From Clavulina sp. PMI_390 (lineage: Eukaryota > Basidiomycota > Agaricomycetes > Cantharellales > Hydnaceae): a stretch of DNA of 64,000 bases. Position numbers and translations under genes: made by a program. The notes beneath the pieces were generated by a model. That model saw only the letters and a program-made list of their open reading frames with translations. It did no database searches and was not told the origin of the DNA. Positions 27,627 through 38,752 of this stretch are shown here, piece after piece. Location of the stretch: NCBI GenBank assembly GCA_015039315.1, contig WIDE01000005.1, positions 524,833 to 588,832 of the forward strand, in the 5' to 3' direction. The first letter of the stretch is position 1, and each line of letters begins with the position of its first letter.

Positions 27627-28519
27627 ATGCGCGTTTCCTCTTTCATCGCCGTCTTCGTCCTCGCAATCTCTGGCGCCCACGCGGCTGCCCTCGCCAGCTC
27701 AAGTGGTGGTTTAGGGTGAGCCTTGATTTGCCATTTCTGGTCATTGGTGTCTTCGTCGACGCCATACAAGGGCCAGCGACTGTGTCTGGGACAGCTATGG
27801 TAGTGGCCTGACGGGTTCGTGCCACCAGTCTTTGCCCTTTTGCTGGCCCGTTTCGTCCTGTCCCCCTTTTAATTCAAGTCTTGATTGCACGCTGACTTCT
27901 CTTCGCTGCTCCAAAGCGGAACGAACGAGACCAGCGTCACTGCGTCCCACTCGGGGACCGCGGGCCTCAGCATTACGGCCAATTCGACTAGCACGGCCAA
28001 CCCCGCCAGCGTCACCGGCTCCCATACCTCTGGGAATGGTACTTTCTCAACCACGAAGGGAGGAGGCAACTCCACCACTAGCGCTCCCAGCAGCACCACT
28101 GCCCCAGGTGGAAGTTCGACCACTGGCTCAAGTGCTCCCACCTCTACCACGCAGCATAGTGGGGTCTTAGGTCTCAAGGTCGGAAGCGTGGAGATGGGAT
28201 CAGTCGCGGCGCTGGGCATGATGGTGGTTGGCGCCATGCTTTAATAGCGACACTTGTCCGCCCCCCGCCTCCGCCCTCCCCCTCGTGAGTTTCTCACTCA
28301 CCGCCTGTTCTCCCTCTAATCCACTAAGCACTCATTTCTACTCTTCAAGGCTCTAGTTTTCCCATCCACCGAGTGATTGTGTCGTTGTTGCTTCCCTTCC
28401 GCTATTATTCTCCGTACACGTCACTCCTTTAGTACGATGGACAATACTATCATCAGTTTGTTAAGACGCTAAGACCCGATCAATGGTTCTTGCACCCAAA
28501 AAGGAAACAGTGCACGTGA
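27470..28519. repeat. Duplicated block, unit 1 (promoter, copy B, 3' flank)
   Basis: The block begins with TTGAGGCTTG followed by AGACGTAA, GGCTTCTAAATTTACA and GCTCCGCAG, and ends around GTGCACGTGA at 28510-28519. The same elements in the same order flank copy C. The duplication therefore included the regulatory and 3' regions as well as the coding sequence. Confidence 0.7.
27627..28244 (+). CDS. Ser/Thr-rich GPI-type surface protein, tandem copy B
   Basis: Exon 1 (27627-27715) encodes MRVSSFIAVFVLAISGAHA, a signal peptide nearly the same as in copy A. It ends in phase 2; exon 2 is 27917-28244. The mature part is rich in Ser, Thr, Gly and Asn, with many NxT/S sequons (NET, NST, NGT). A short conserved module follows, LGLKVGSVEMGSVAALG, and a hydrophobic end, MMVVGAML, typical of a GPI signal. 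The module and tail match copy C closely (LRVGGKEIGSVAAIG). Probable role: glycosylated cell-surface protein; function unknown. Confidence 0.78.
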
Positions 28520-29315
28520 TGTCGCCACTCACCACAGCTCATCGACGGTGCAGGCAAAGATGAGCCACACTTTAAGACTAAGCAATCGAATGCTCGCCTT
28601 GCCTCCTTCTAGCACAAAAAACTCGTCTGGCCTTGGAGTCTTCTGTGTACCGAAAGTCCTACACGTCTTGTCTGAGAGCTAAAGAACACGAGCGGTTCTA
28701 GCCCTTGTAGGGCACCTGGAACGAAAGAACAGGCCACGGCAATAGGTTCTGGAGCTACTCTATAACATTTTACGTGAGAGTCGGAAACATTCGGCTCCTT
28801 TTGCCTATGAGATGACTATGTACGACGAGGAGAGTGTACCTAGGGTCAACTCATGATTAGGCTCACTGTACAGAGAAGCCGAGAGGGGAGGGCCTCCACT
28901 TGACCTCCATAATAATTATTGTCTTTAGGCGCCCCTCATCATTGACCCGACTTTCTTGGTTTCAGGCGTCGAGATCAACTCGTAATATTCGGTTCGTCTA
29001 TTCCCTCAGCCCTAGGCCGGCCTCACAAGCCTACGGCGAGATTTCCCTTCAACCTGTTTCCCCGATAAACCAACGGCGTAGAATCAAAAGCTTGTTCGAT
29101 TAGTAAAAGCGCCCAGTAAGATGCTCAATTGGGTGTTGACTCCCGACAACTGTGGATGTCGAGAATCCTCCAATGGTTTGAGGCTTGCTTAGACGTAAGG
29201 CGGAATTCAGGCTTCTAAATTTACAAGGCTCCGCAGCAGCCATGCCAAGGCATAAAAAGACGGAATTCGCCAAGAGTCCAGCATCCAGTCGCCAATTCCT
29301 CAAACGTCCCCTACG
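28245..29315. other. Intergenic: 3' flank of copy B and promoter of copy C
   Basis: No gene is supported. The first 275 nt and the last 140 nt belong to the two units of the duplicated block. The middle (about 28520-29177) has no counterpart that I can see. Confidence 0.5.
29251..29259 (+). promoter_or_regulatory. Probable TATA-like element of copy C
   Basis: The sequence CATAAAAAG lies about 60 nt before the start codon at 29316 and directly after the conserved upstream block. Copy B has GGATAAAAT in the equivalent place. Assigned by pattern and distance only. Confidence 0.4.
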
Positions 29316-29995
29316 ATGCGCGTTCCTTCTCTCGTCGCCGTCCTTGCACTCGCAGCATCCGGTGCCCACGGAGCTGCTCTCGCGAGCACCAGCACCGGCG
29401 CTATGTAAGTCATAATTGATTCTTGCTCGCTTTGCCTTGCCTTGGTTTGGTCCGCTTCGGGGCCAGTGATGAGCTGGCCTTGGCGGCCATCTCCTTATCC
29501 CAACATGGCATAGAGACCAAGGCTTGCGTTGTCTCCCTGGCATGCTTTCCTAGTTCCAGACTACAAGCTGACCTCTCTTGTCCTACTAGCGAGTCCAGCA
29601 TCACTCCCCCTCACTCAGTGTCCACTGGTGTGAGCACCTCGCCCAACCCTCCCGAGTCGACCGGCCCCACCACTTTACCTAATCCTCCCGCCTCCACTGG
29701 GCCTAGCACTGCTCCCAATCCCCCCGCCTCTACGGGCCCCAGCACCGCGCCGAACCCACCTGCCTCCACCGGTCCTACCACTGCACCGAACCCCCCGGCT
29801 TCCACTGGCCCCAGCACCTCTGGTGGCGGCTCCTCCCCTACTACATCAACTGATGCTCCTACCTCCTCTTCCTCAGGTGGAGCTCCTAAGGATGGTGGTG
29901 TGCAGACTGGTGGGGCTATGAGTCTCAGGGTTGGTGGCAAGGAAATTGGATCAGTCGCCGCAATCGGTCTAGCAGTTGTTGGTGCCATGCTCTAA
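29316..29995 (+). CDS. Ser/Thr/Pro-rich GPI-type surface protein, tandem copy C
   Basis: Exon 1 (29316-29404) encodes the signal peptide MRVPSLVAVLALAASGAHG. It has the same length and phase-2 end as in copy B; exon 2 is 29590-29995. Its special feature is a 12-residue repeat, PNPPASTGPSTA and variants, in five units at 29639-29818. A Ser/Thr segment follows, then the family module LRVGGKEIGSVAAIG and a hydrophobic GPI-type end, LAVVGAML. The repeat gives an extended, probably O-glycosylated stalk. Copy B has no such repeat, so the repeat arose or was lost after the duplication. Confidence 0.8.
29639..29818 (+). repeat. Five 36-nt coding repeats (12-residue Pro/Ser/Thr units)
   Basis: Five consecutive units encode xPNPPxSTGPxT. 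The protein units are nearly constant while third codon positions vary (CCC, CCT, CCG and CCA for proline), so selection appears to hold the amino-acid pattern. Confidence 0.9.
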
Positions 29996-30459
29996 AGCGG
30001 ATGGTTGTTTGTCCGCCCCTTCACGCCGTAGGCTTCCGAGTCTCTGCTTCTTCTTGACTTACTCGACCACTAAGCAATTGCCTTTACTTCTAGGTGTCAA
30101 CAACCCATCTACCGATTGATTATTCCTTTACGGCCGGCATTGCCCACAAGTACCGCTCCCTATACACGTCTTTCGTTTAGTACTATGGACAATATGATCA
30201 TCAGTTCGCTATACTTCTATTGCGAGTGTGAAGAAGTTGGTTCTCCCAAAAAAGGCAATGGTGCACGTGACCCTCAATGACGTGCCGATCCAACACGACC
30301 ATCGAAGGCAAATCCGAGCCGCGCTTGAGGCAGGAGAGTTTCGAATGACAATGTGTCTCTCGTCTTCCCTCGACCACCTACGTGGCCTTGAGACTTTCTC
30401 TACGCCATTCGTCTAAGAGCTCCAGCCACTAAACGCAGCCAATCTGATAATCACGTACT
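29996..30459. other. Intergenic: 3' flank of copy C and promoter of the FAD gene
   Basis: The first 275 nt belong to the duplicated block. An open frame of 62 codons at 30228 has no recognisable content. Confidence 0.5.
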
Positions 30460-32505
30460 ATGAGTGGTTCTACTTCTAATGCCGCATCAGAAAAGAAAGT
30501 ACGTGTCGCGGTGATAGGTTCTGGGGCGGCTGGGTCTTCTTGCGCGTACGCCCTCAGCAAGCACCCAGAGCGTTATGAAGTGACGGTGTTTGACAAAGAA
30601 AACGTGCCTGGAGGCATGGCCACCTCACTGCCTATAGATGCTGACAAGTAAGACTTTGCTTTTGGTGCTCGTGGCTTGAAGAACTTTCTAATCGTTGGAA
30701 TTGTATCGTGTAGATATGGGGCGTCGTATATCAACGACGGCGTTCAGGGGTGTTCGCCTCAGTTCTCAAACACCCTCAAGATGTTTGAGCTGCTAGGCTA
30801 CAAGCCGATTGAAGTGGGAATGCAGTGAGTTGCATCCCATATTGATTGTGTAGCTTACACTCATCAACGCCCTCCCTATGTGTGCTTGTATGCATCCTAG
30901 AATTTCCTTCGGTAAAGGCGAAAACTTTTGGTCGAATGTTTTCCCTTCCTCCCTCACTCGCAAGTTTGAGAAAGATATAGCAAAGTTCGGACGGGTGCTC
31001 AAGACGATCAAACGTCTCGAGGTGCTTTTTGCATTCATTCCTGTTCACGTCATGCTCAAAATGTTTCGCTTCGACCCCGAGTTTGGTGATAGGATGGTCT
31101 ATCCTCTCGTGGCTCTGTTCTTTGGTGAGTATTTCTCATCATCTCCCGTCGCCGACGATCATTCATGTCATCCTCGATCAATGTAGGCACGGGGAATCAA
31201 ACTCCTTACGTTTCTACGGCAATCCTCGAGCGTGTCTTCATGGATCCAAGCATGAAGTTGTTTGAGTTCAATAGTAAATCCTTGCTTGCCAGTATCCCCA
31301 CTATGTATGGCTTCCCGAAGGTACGCCAAACCGTCTCGTTGTATCTTTTGAGTAGGCGCTCAGCCTTCTCCAGCTACATGATGTCTATGCCGCGTGGGCA
31401 GAGGAGAACCAGAAGACGCATAGCGTCACCTATAAGCTCGGGTGTGAGGTGACCTCGATCGTATCGAGGAGTAAGAAGGGCGGCGTCGTCCTCGAATATA
31501 AGGCATCACTAGATGGTCGTGACATCACGACTGAAACCTTCGACAAACTTGTCATGGCATGCGGTATGCCGCGCTTCACATCTCGCTCTAGGCTTCTACT
31601 GAAGAAGGAAATAATTGACTATAGATGCGGACTCGGCCCTGAAGATTCTAGGGAAAGCTTCGACATGGAGAGAACGCAAGGTGCTTGGAAGTGTGAAGTA
31701 CCTATGGGATGTCACGATCACCCACAATGATGTCGATTATATGAACAAGGTCCGTGGGGTCAAGCTATGATAAACCCCTCCACTAAGCACATTTCATGGG
31801 CAGTACTATGAAACCTCCTTCAACCCAAACTTGTCGGCATCACCAACGTCAGAAGAAGATGAAGAGGCTATCTACATCGCGGAGCGGGCCTTCCGACCTC
31901 TATATTATACCATGCAGTATGATTCCGACAAAAAGAAAATCGAGATGAGCTTTGACCTCACTCACTATCAGCCTCAATTCCGAGGCGAGAAGCCATCAGG
32001 GCCCACCATGCCGTCGCACGATGGAGACGACAGCGGAAAGCCAGGCGAAGCTGTGCGAACGGTGGTACCGCCTTCAACAGAAGACTCTAGCTCAACCACC
32101 TTCACCAAAGCTCGTGAACCACCATTTGAGAAGCATGTCTTCCAAACCATCTTCCTTGACCGCGATTCTTCCTCGCACCTCTGGACAATTGAGTCGCTAA
32201 ACCCATCTAAACGTATCGCGGAACGTTGGTGGAAGCAGCAGTCACACCGCTGGCAACACTACCTCCAGGTGGTACCCTGGATGTGGATGCTGAATGACCA
32301 GTCCAATACCGTCTATGCTGGTGCGTGGACGATGTTGAATATGCACGAAATTGCCCTTGTAAGTGGGTTCAGTGCGGCGTATCGGTTGGGGGCGGAGTTC
32401 CCGTTCAAAGGTGATGAGGAGTGCGAAAGGCTCTGGAAGCTCTATTATGCAGTCGCCCATGGTGGGCGCGTGAGGAAGGCGGATCGCAAAGGTTTCTTCG
32501 TATGA
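30460..32505 (+). CDS. FAD-dependent oxidoreductase (amine-oxidase-like)
   Basis: The first exon has the dinucleotide-binding motif VIGSGAAGSSCAYALSKH, then VTVFDKENVPGGMA, the usual start of flavin amine oxidases and related enzymes. Later exons give YGASYINDGVQG, KTHSVTYKLGCEVTSI and ITHNDVDYMN. The C-terminal part has WTIESLNPSKRIAERWW, WMWMLNDQSNTVYAGAWTML and HEIALVSGFSAAYRLG; the last segment resembles the C-terminal FAD-contact region of the family. About seven exons join without a break. The substrate cannot be told. Homologous fungal proteins are annotated only as FAD/NAD(P)-binding proteins. Confidence 0.75.
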
Positions 32506-32657
32506 GCTAGTTATCGTGCAGTTCACCTCTCTTCCAATACTTTATGAACTCCTTGTATCCGTATACGAAACGTCAAGAAGCACAGTGAATATATCCACCT
32601 ATCTTACAGTGCATTACAATTACAGGGTGAGGAATCGACGGACAAATGGGCATTTTC

Positions 32658-33458
32658 CTAGACAACCTTATTGATCTTGCCATCCTTAACATCAAATACC
32701 CAGCCAGAGATGGCAGTCTCCTCAAGAACAAGGGGGTGTTCCTTCAAGAACAGCACATCGTCCTTGACTGATTGTTCAAGATCGGAGAACGGCAGAAACG
32801 CGATGGAATCGACAGCGGCAGAAACAGAAGTGGAACTCAGGCTAGGCTTCGGGGGCTTGGATTTGACGGCCGCACGGAGACCATCATCTTTGAAGGTCAG
32901 CATGCCACAGTCGGTCTGAGGCGACGGAGTTGGTCATGAACAGCAGCAGATACGAGGAAGCCAGGTAGAACGTACGTGGTGGAGAACGAAAATCTCCCGG
33001 GTACCAAGAGCCTGCTGGGAGACGATAACACTACGAAGTGCGTCGGCACTTATGATAATGTGGGTTATTAACACGACCAGCTCCACAGAGATGAGAAGTT
33101 TGGGACCGGAAAACGTACGATCGGCCGCCTGCATTGCGGATAACGTGCGCGTCTCCTTCTTTCAGGCCAAGTGCAGTTTCGGGGCTAACGTGGTTATATG
33201 ATAAACCATAGGCCGGGAAGATGCCATGCCACAAAACTCACTGGAGGCGAGCATCCATGCACGTCAGGACGATTACCTGCAGATAAAATAGACAAATAGG
33301 TCAGTTGGTGTAGTCGCGATTATTCTTCTCACAGATGAATATTATCCGTGAGCACGCCGTACCTTACGAGCAGGTGGCATGGGAAGATCCTTCCGGGAAG
33401 CATCAAGGCCTGCGACGTAGCTCTCGTTGGCTTTGGCGAACTGGTCAGCGTTGGACAT
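32658..33458 (-). CDS. Beta-class carbonic anhydrase
   Basis: Five exons from the start at 33458 (exon 1 33458-33363). They give MSNADQFAKANESYVAGLDA, then VIVLTCMDARL with the first zinc Cys and the Asp-Arg dyad. Then come PETALGLKEGDAHVIRNAGG, SVVISQQALGTREIFVLHH and, across an intron, TDCGMLTF. The His and Cys of HHTDC are the other zinc ligands, so the active site is complete. The enzyme interconverts CO2 and bicarbonate. The short protein without a targeting peptide suggests a cytosolic enzyme; fungi need it to supply bicarbonate for carboxylases at ambient CO2. Confidence 0.93.
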
Positions 33459-34435
33459 GATGGATATGGTTGGTGGAACGAGTTAGGAGGAAGAAAGGAA
33501 AAGAGAGAGCTTTGAGGCTCACTGTGACGAATGGGCATATAAGTAGCCCCCAGTTCTGAGCGGAGACAATTACAGTTGGGGAAGCGAGAAGCCGTGAACG
33601 ATCGACGAAACTCTCCGCCGAGGGGAGAGACGCAAATTGAAGTAGTATAATCGCAGCATTGAGGTCATCTGGTACGGCTAATCCGCTCCAAGCTCTGAAT
33701 TGAGGGATGAAAAGGTAATGATGATTGCGTGCTCAGATGACATCTCTTCACGGCGTTAATTAGGTCCTATCTATTATGGAACATTGCACCATAAAATGCT
33801 GATTCAGCGCTAGAAGTACCATCCACCTGATCTCTCTCCATTAAATTGAAGAGCTAGTCAGCATAAGTTCGGCGGCGGGTGACTCGCCATTGCGTAGTAG
33901 TCCAAACGGCAAGAGCCAGGCCGATCCGTATCGATAGTGGGTCAAATATGTGGAAAAAACTTCTAAGCGCATTGCTTACGACCCACTCTCTCTGAGTCAT
34001 GACGTGAACAGCTCAGCATGAGATATGAAAAAGTGGCTGCCAAGCGATAACGACAATAGTGTGCGAATCACGCCTTCAAGGTTGTATATAATTCCACCCC
34101 TCCTGGTATTTGCATTAGAATCGTTTGAAATCATTCATATGGACACTCTTCAATGAGTTGACCACCTCACAAAGTCCTAGCTGGAGAGGAGCGGAGGGAG
34201 TGTCACGTTGTAACCTTCGTGACAGGTCGTCTCACTCTTCCGCCCGCTTCTCCAATTGTCCGATGTGACACTTTCCGTGCTTAAAATAAGGATCGAGATG
34301 GTTTCATATCTATCGCGCGGAGTGTTTCACTCCTCATGGAATAGCCAATCCCTCAATAGATGCTGCTGAACTCTGGATATTCTTTCCTCCTTCTGCTTCC
34401 CGAGCTGTGCGCTCTCCGTTCGGTTTGCTTTCAAA
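33459..34435. other. Divergent intergenic region, no supported gene
   Basis: About 980 nt lie between the carbonic anhydrase (-) and the membrane protein (+). A TATA-like CTTATATGCC on the minus strand near 33535-33544 sits about 80 nt upstream of the carbonic anhydrase start. No coding signal is seen. Confidence 0.5.
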
Positions 34436-36441
34436 ATGCGCCTTTGCGCGCTTTTTGGCGTTGCTGGCATCGCTATATCCCTAACTCCAGCCATAGCCTC
34501 AGCTGTTCCTCAAGTAACATGGCTGAGTCCTGTGTCCACCGACTCATTCGTTGCCAAAGACCTTATCAATGCTACCTGGTAGGCCATCTACCCTTTGCAT
34601 TATCAGTATTTCTCTTACTTCCAACTCCTCCAGGACTTCTTCAAAGCTCGTGGCAAAACCGGTATTCAACCTTTGTGCTCTCTCCATCCAGCCAACCAAG
34701 TCGTCGGATAGTACAGTCCCTGGCCCAACAATGATCCAAAGAACAGGGCCTCAGGGCCCATCTAACCATGGGGCCGCGTCCAATTCCTCTAATTGTGGTG
34801 GAGCTGTTTCCCCAATCGTCTCACATGACACGGCTTCCGGACGTTATACTGCCTCATTGTGAGCTTTCTCTCCCTTCTCGTAGTTTGACTCTCCAGGGGC
34901 ATCGATTAACCAGATGGTACAGATCTGTCCCACTCTTGAGCACTTCCAGCACTTTCTACCTCCTCATGACATCGAGTTCTGGCGTGTCATTCCAAAGTCC
35001 GACTTTTACCGTTAGCTCGATGGCTGATACCCTCGCCGCATCTCCACCACCCGTCTTGAGCTCTGGAGTCGCACCAACCGTTACGGGGATGGATGAGGGA
35101 GGAGCCACCGGTGCTACGCCAGCCGCCTCCCCTGCTCCCTCAGTAGCTTTATCGCCTCCCACCTCGGGGTCTGGCCGCCCCCAACCACTCGGACCAATCG
35201 TACCTCCTGTCGTTAACCCCGCTGCTCCTTCCTCGCCAGCTCACTACTTGCCTTCTGCTGTCTTAGTACCTACTCCCAGCCCCACTGCTCCTTCGCTTGC
35301 TGAGAATTTGAAACGTGCGGATGCAACTTTCATCGCTGTCTTCGTACCAGCCTGCATAGTCGTGTTTGCGATGGGCGTAGCCTTGTGTTTCTGGATGGCC
35401 CGTGTGCGAAAAAGGGCAGCGGAGCGACATCGAGACTATGAAGCGTGTCAGGAAAAGTTAAGGGCACAATCTCATTCCCTGATGGCTCTATCATCTTTGA
35501 CGGCTGTAGACAGCTTGACAAGGGCCTCGTCACGCGCCTCAACACTAGTCAGTCATTCGATGCCTTCACAACCGGACCTGCGCATTCCTCCACAGGCTAC
35601 TCCAAATATGGCTGCTCTCGGTCATGTCGACAAACAACCTCCGTACTACTTCGACCATCATCATCTACCTTATATCATCCCAGCGCAAGGTGGTTATTGG
35701 CACTCCTACGACCAGCCGATATATAACAATCCCCCCCACGCTTATCCAATAACAAGACCTCCGCCTAGCGCTGCATTGATTCTTCCTTCGCTCGAACCTC
35801 ATCGGCAAGCCCCAGCTGTAGCTACTCATGCAAATCTGCCTCGCTCTGGCTCTCCCACTCCTTTGGCGCACCCTATGGCATTGCCCAACCCTCAGAAAGC
35901 TAGTACCATACCCCACAGAACTCTGGACGACGCCGCCATCAACCCCTCGTCTTTGACATCGGCTCCGACCTCCTCTAGACCACTCTTGCGACGGCTAACC
36001 CCACCAATACCAGACGCTTCAATTAACTCTGATACGAGCACCCACCCCGCGCTCCCTCCGGCCTGCACTCCAGCAAGTCCTTCTGAAGCAGCCACATCAT
36101 CGGACACTCCTGGGCTCGGCAGCCTTAGGACAACGAAGCCACTTGGCAATACTGCACCCTCTTCAGCTTCAGTATCACCGTTACCCTCCATCACTCCGGC
36201 CCTTCCTACTTCAGGAACTTGGTCTACATCAATATCAACGGTAGCTGCCCCAGATGGTCCAACCCCCCTCACTACGCCAGCCGCGCTCACCGACACAGAA
36301 AGATACCATCGTACGATGACTTTGATGCTGAATGCGTATGTCGCACGGCAAAATGAGTTGGAGTACCGGAATCGAAAGCCGATGCCCCCCCTGCCCGAGG
36401 AAGGCGATCCAAAAGCTGGGGCGGGAAGTGCAGGTGACTGA
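34436..36441 (+). CDS. Single-pass membrane protein with Ser/Thr-rich ectodomain and disordered cytoplasmic tail
   Basis: Exons 34436-34578, 34634-34858 and 34914-36441 join in phase 2 at both introns. The N-terminus is a signal peptide (MRLCALFGVAGIAISLTPA). The ectodomain is rich in Ser, Thr and Pro, with some Cys and NSS/NAT sequons. A single transmembrane helix lies at about 35327-35395, followed by a basic stop-transfer RVRKRAAERHR. The cytoplasmic tail of about 350 residues is Pro/Ser/Thr-rich and without a domain. This layout resembles fungal wall-stress sensors and other type I membrane proteins, but the tail shows no kinase or known interaction motif, so a sensor role is only a possibility. 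Confidence 0.7.
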
Positions 36442-37061
36442 TAGAGTGCGAACTAGGGGAATAAGGGATGAATAACATGCTTAACCTAGGCTGTTTAATG
36501 TGAGGATGAATGGTGTGTTAGGAGGACAGTAGCTGCATGGTCTGAGGCGATCGTTGAATGTTGTAATCCATAGCCCCATTGAACTCGTTGTTCCAAGCTA
36601 TCCGGCTAACTAACAGGTACTCGATGGAGAAGAGCAGGAAGCACAGGAGTTTATGTGAAGGATATGAAAGACCGCGCAGCCTATCTATGGAGTTCAGAGC
36701 GGAGCCGAGAATGTCGTCGTCTGATGTGATGCGCGCGCCAGCTGCCTCCGACTGTTCCCTGCCTACGTCAGCTTCAGAATTCACTCACCTAGATCCTGGG
36801 GTAGTCCCACATGCTCAGATATCTCTCTGTGATGAGATGTGGCTGCCGATTTAGATGTGTCAAACTTATCTTAGCACCGGCGCCGGTACGCAGAGGATAA
36901 CCGCCTGGAAGAACCGATTTAGAGGACAGAGGTGGTCGCATTAGTCATAATTGTGGAGGAACGAGTAATTCAGCGATCGTTCCGACTGCTATAAAACCGG
37001 GTTCTGTTGATCTGTAAGCGTACCTACTTCGTCATTGTGCCAACGACTCTAACTCGCCACC
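36442..37061. other. Intergenic, possible fragment on the minus strand
   Basis: A minus-strand frame of 88 codons (36784-36518) with a possible upstream exon ending at a GTGAGT donor near 36785 was seen. It matches no family I know, so I do not call it a gene. The right end holds the promoter of the next gene. Confidence 0.4.
36990..36996 (+). promoter_or_regulatory. TATA box of the MDR reductase gene
   Basis: TATAAAA lies 66 nt upstream of the start codon at 37062, a normal distance for a fungal TATA promoter. Confidence 0.55.
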
Positions 37062-38590
37062 ATGTCACCTATCCCCAACCCTCATATCCTATACGCGAAG
37101 CTGCCTGAGGCCCTTCCAGTGCCAGGTTCGTTTACTTCAATGAGAGCGTAGCTCCTTCATATTGAGATAACATCGTTCTGGCGCCTCTTCACAACCCCTC
37201 TCACCTTGGCTTTCTCTCCTACGCATGACGCTCAAGGCGAACACCTGATCTACGAGGCTGATGCAGAGACGATCGATCTTGAGAACGCTCCTCTCAATGG
37301 CGGCATTCTCGCCAAACTACTCTACCTTAGTGTGGATCCCTACATGCGAGGACGGATGCGTGATCCCAGCATCCCTAGCTACTCCGCGCCATTTGACGTA
37401 GGATCAGTGTGAGCTCCCATGTTTTGAGAGCAAATATTCAATCTGATATGTATAGTGCATTCGTCCAGACCTTTTGGTGGCTCTGTTTCCAAAGTGTTGC
37501 GCTCTGAGAGCCCAAAGTATAAAGTGGGAGATTATGTCCGTAAGTTATCTCCAGTACCGCTAAATCTATTTAATGCCTTGTTGAAATTCAATAATCGCTC
37601 TACAGATATTGACCCTACTCGTGAGTGACGGGATGCTATTAAGAGGCAGCGAGGCTCACAGTATGAGCTTGATGGTATACAGCTTGGCGTGCCTACTCCA
37701 TATATCCCGAAGACAAAGCTGGCACAATCATCGATAATCCTCAAGGTCTTCCGTGGTCCACTTTCCTTGGTGTTGCGGGGATGCCTGGCGAGACAGCCTT
37801 TTACTCAACAAAGAAGTATGCGGATTTCAAGAAAGGAGACACTATCTTCGTCAGCACCGCAGCTGGTGCCGTCGGCTCGTATGTAGCATTTGTCTCCTGG
37901 ATCTTCCCAGGTTTGGAACACCCTGACCTCTCGATTCTAGAGTGGTCGTCCAGCTAGCCAAGCTGAATGGTCTAAAAGTTATTGGCTCGACTGGGGATGA
38001 CAGCAAGTTGGAGTATCTCCGAGAGATCGGCGTCGACGTTCCCTTCAACTACAAGAAAGAAAGTGTGTGGGACATCTTGAAGGCCAATGGACCGATCGAC
38101 ATCTATTTTGATAACGTTGGTGGCGAGCAACTCGACGCCGCTCTCCTGTACGCTCGAGACTATGCACGATTCCTCGTGAGCCTTATGAGAAACAGTCTAT
38201 TTTCTGAAATATCCAGGTTCTGAATGCATCCATTTCGTAGATGTGTGGCTACGCCAGCTCGTATAACAACGAAGAAACGTATGGGATCAAGGTGCGTGAC
38301 ATGATCGGAACCCATGGCCTCACTTTTCGCTAATGTCGAGCGCACATTCTTAGAATATGGACCTAATTCTCCGGAAAACTCTCCACGTGCAAGGCTTCCT
38401 GGTCTTCCGACTGCGCCCTTTGATTGGAAAGGACGTATTTGTGAAAGAGTTCCTCCCTCTCGTCCACGAAGGAAAGGTGAAATATCAGGAAGACCGAGTC
38501 TTTGGGCTCGATAAGGTTCCTGAAGCGCTCCTTCGTTTATTGAAGGGGCAGAACAAGGGAAAGGCTATTGTAGTTGTCGCGGAGGACTAA
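37062..38590 (+). CDS. NADP-dependent MDR reductase (PTGR/leukotriene B4 dehydrogenase-like), copy 1
   Basis: The start gives MSPIPNPHILYAKLPEA (exon 37062-37125). The next exon (37237-37408) has GEHLIYEADAETIDLENAP and SVDPYMRGRMRD. Then come VGDYV, a 15-nt exon (37606-37620), WRAYSIYPEDKAGTI, LGVAGMPGETAFY, STAAGAVGS, KVIGSTGDDSKLEYLREIGV, YFDNVGGEQLDAAL, MCGYASSYNNEE and KGKAIVVVAED. The AAGAVGS loop and the Gly/Ser-Thr pattern after it bind NADP(H). No catalytic zinc site is present. This is the zinc-independent MDR branch that reduces the double bond of alpha,beta-unsaturated aldehydes and ketones, a likely detoxification role in the cytosol. A paralog faces it tail to tail. Confidence 0.88.
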
Positions 38591-38752
38591 CTGAGTTAGC
38601 ATAGCATCGGTCAACTGCACAAGTTGAACTGTATTCTTCTGCCTCATGTATTATTAGTTTTTGCATACATGTATACGAGAGTGACAATGGATCATGTCTC
38701 TCCGAGAGCACATCAGATGCCCAAAGCGTTGCCGCACCACAACACCTTCCGC

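Larger units (their letters stand above)
29178..30270. repeat. Duplicated block, unit 2 (promoter, copy C, 3' flank)
   Basis: This is the counterpart of unit 1, shifted by about 1.7 kb. Recognisable shared stretches upstream are TTGAGGCTTG, TAGACGTAA and GGCTTCTAAATTTACA. Downstream they are TAGTACTATGGACAATAT (TAGTACGATGGACAATAC in unit 1) and GTGCACGTGA. Confidence 0.7.
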
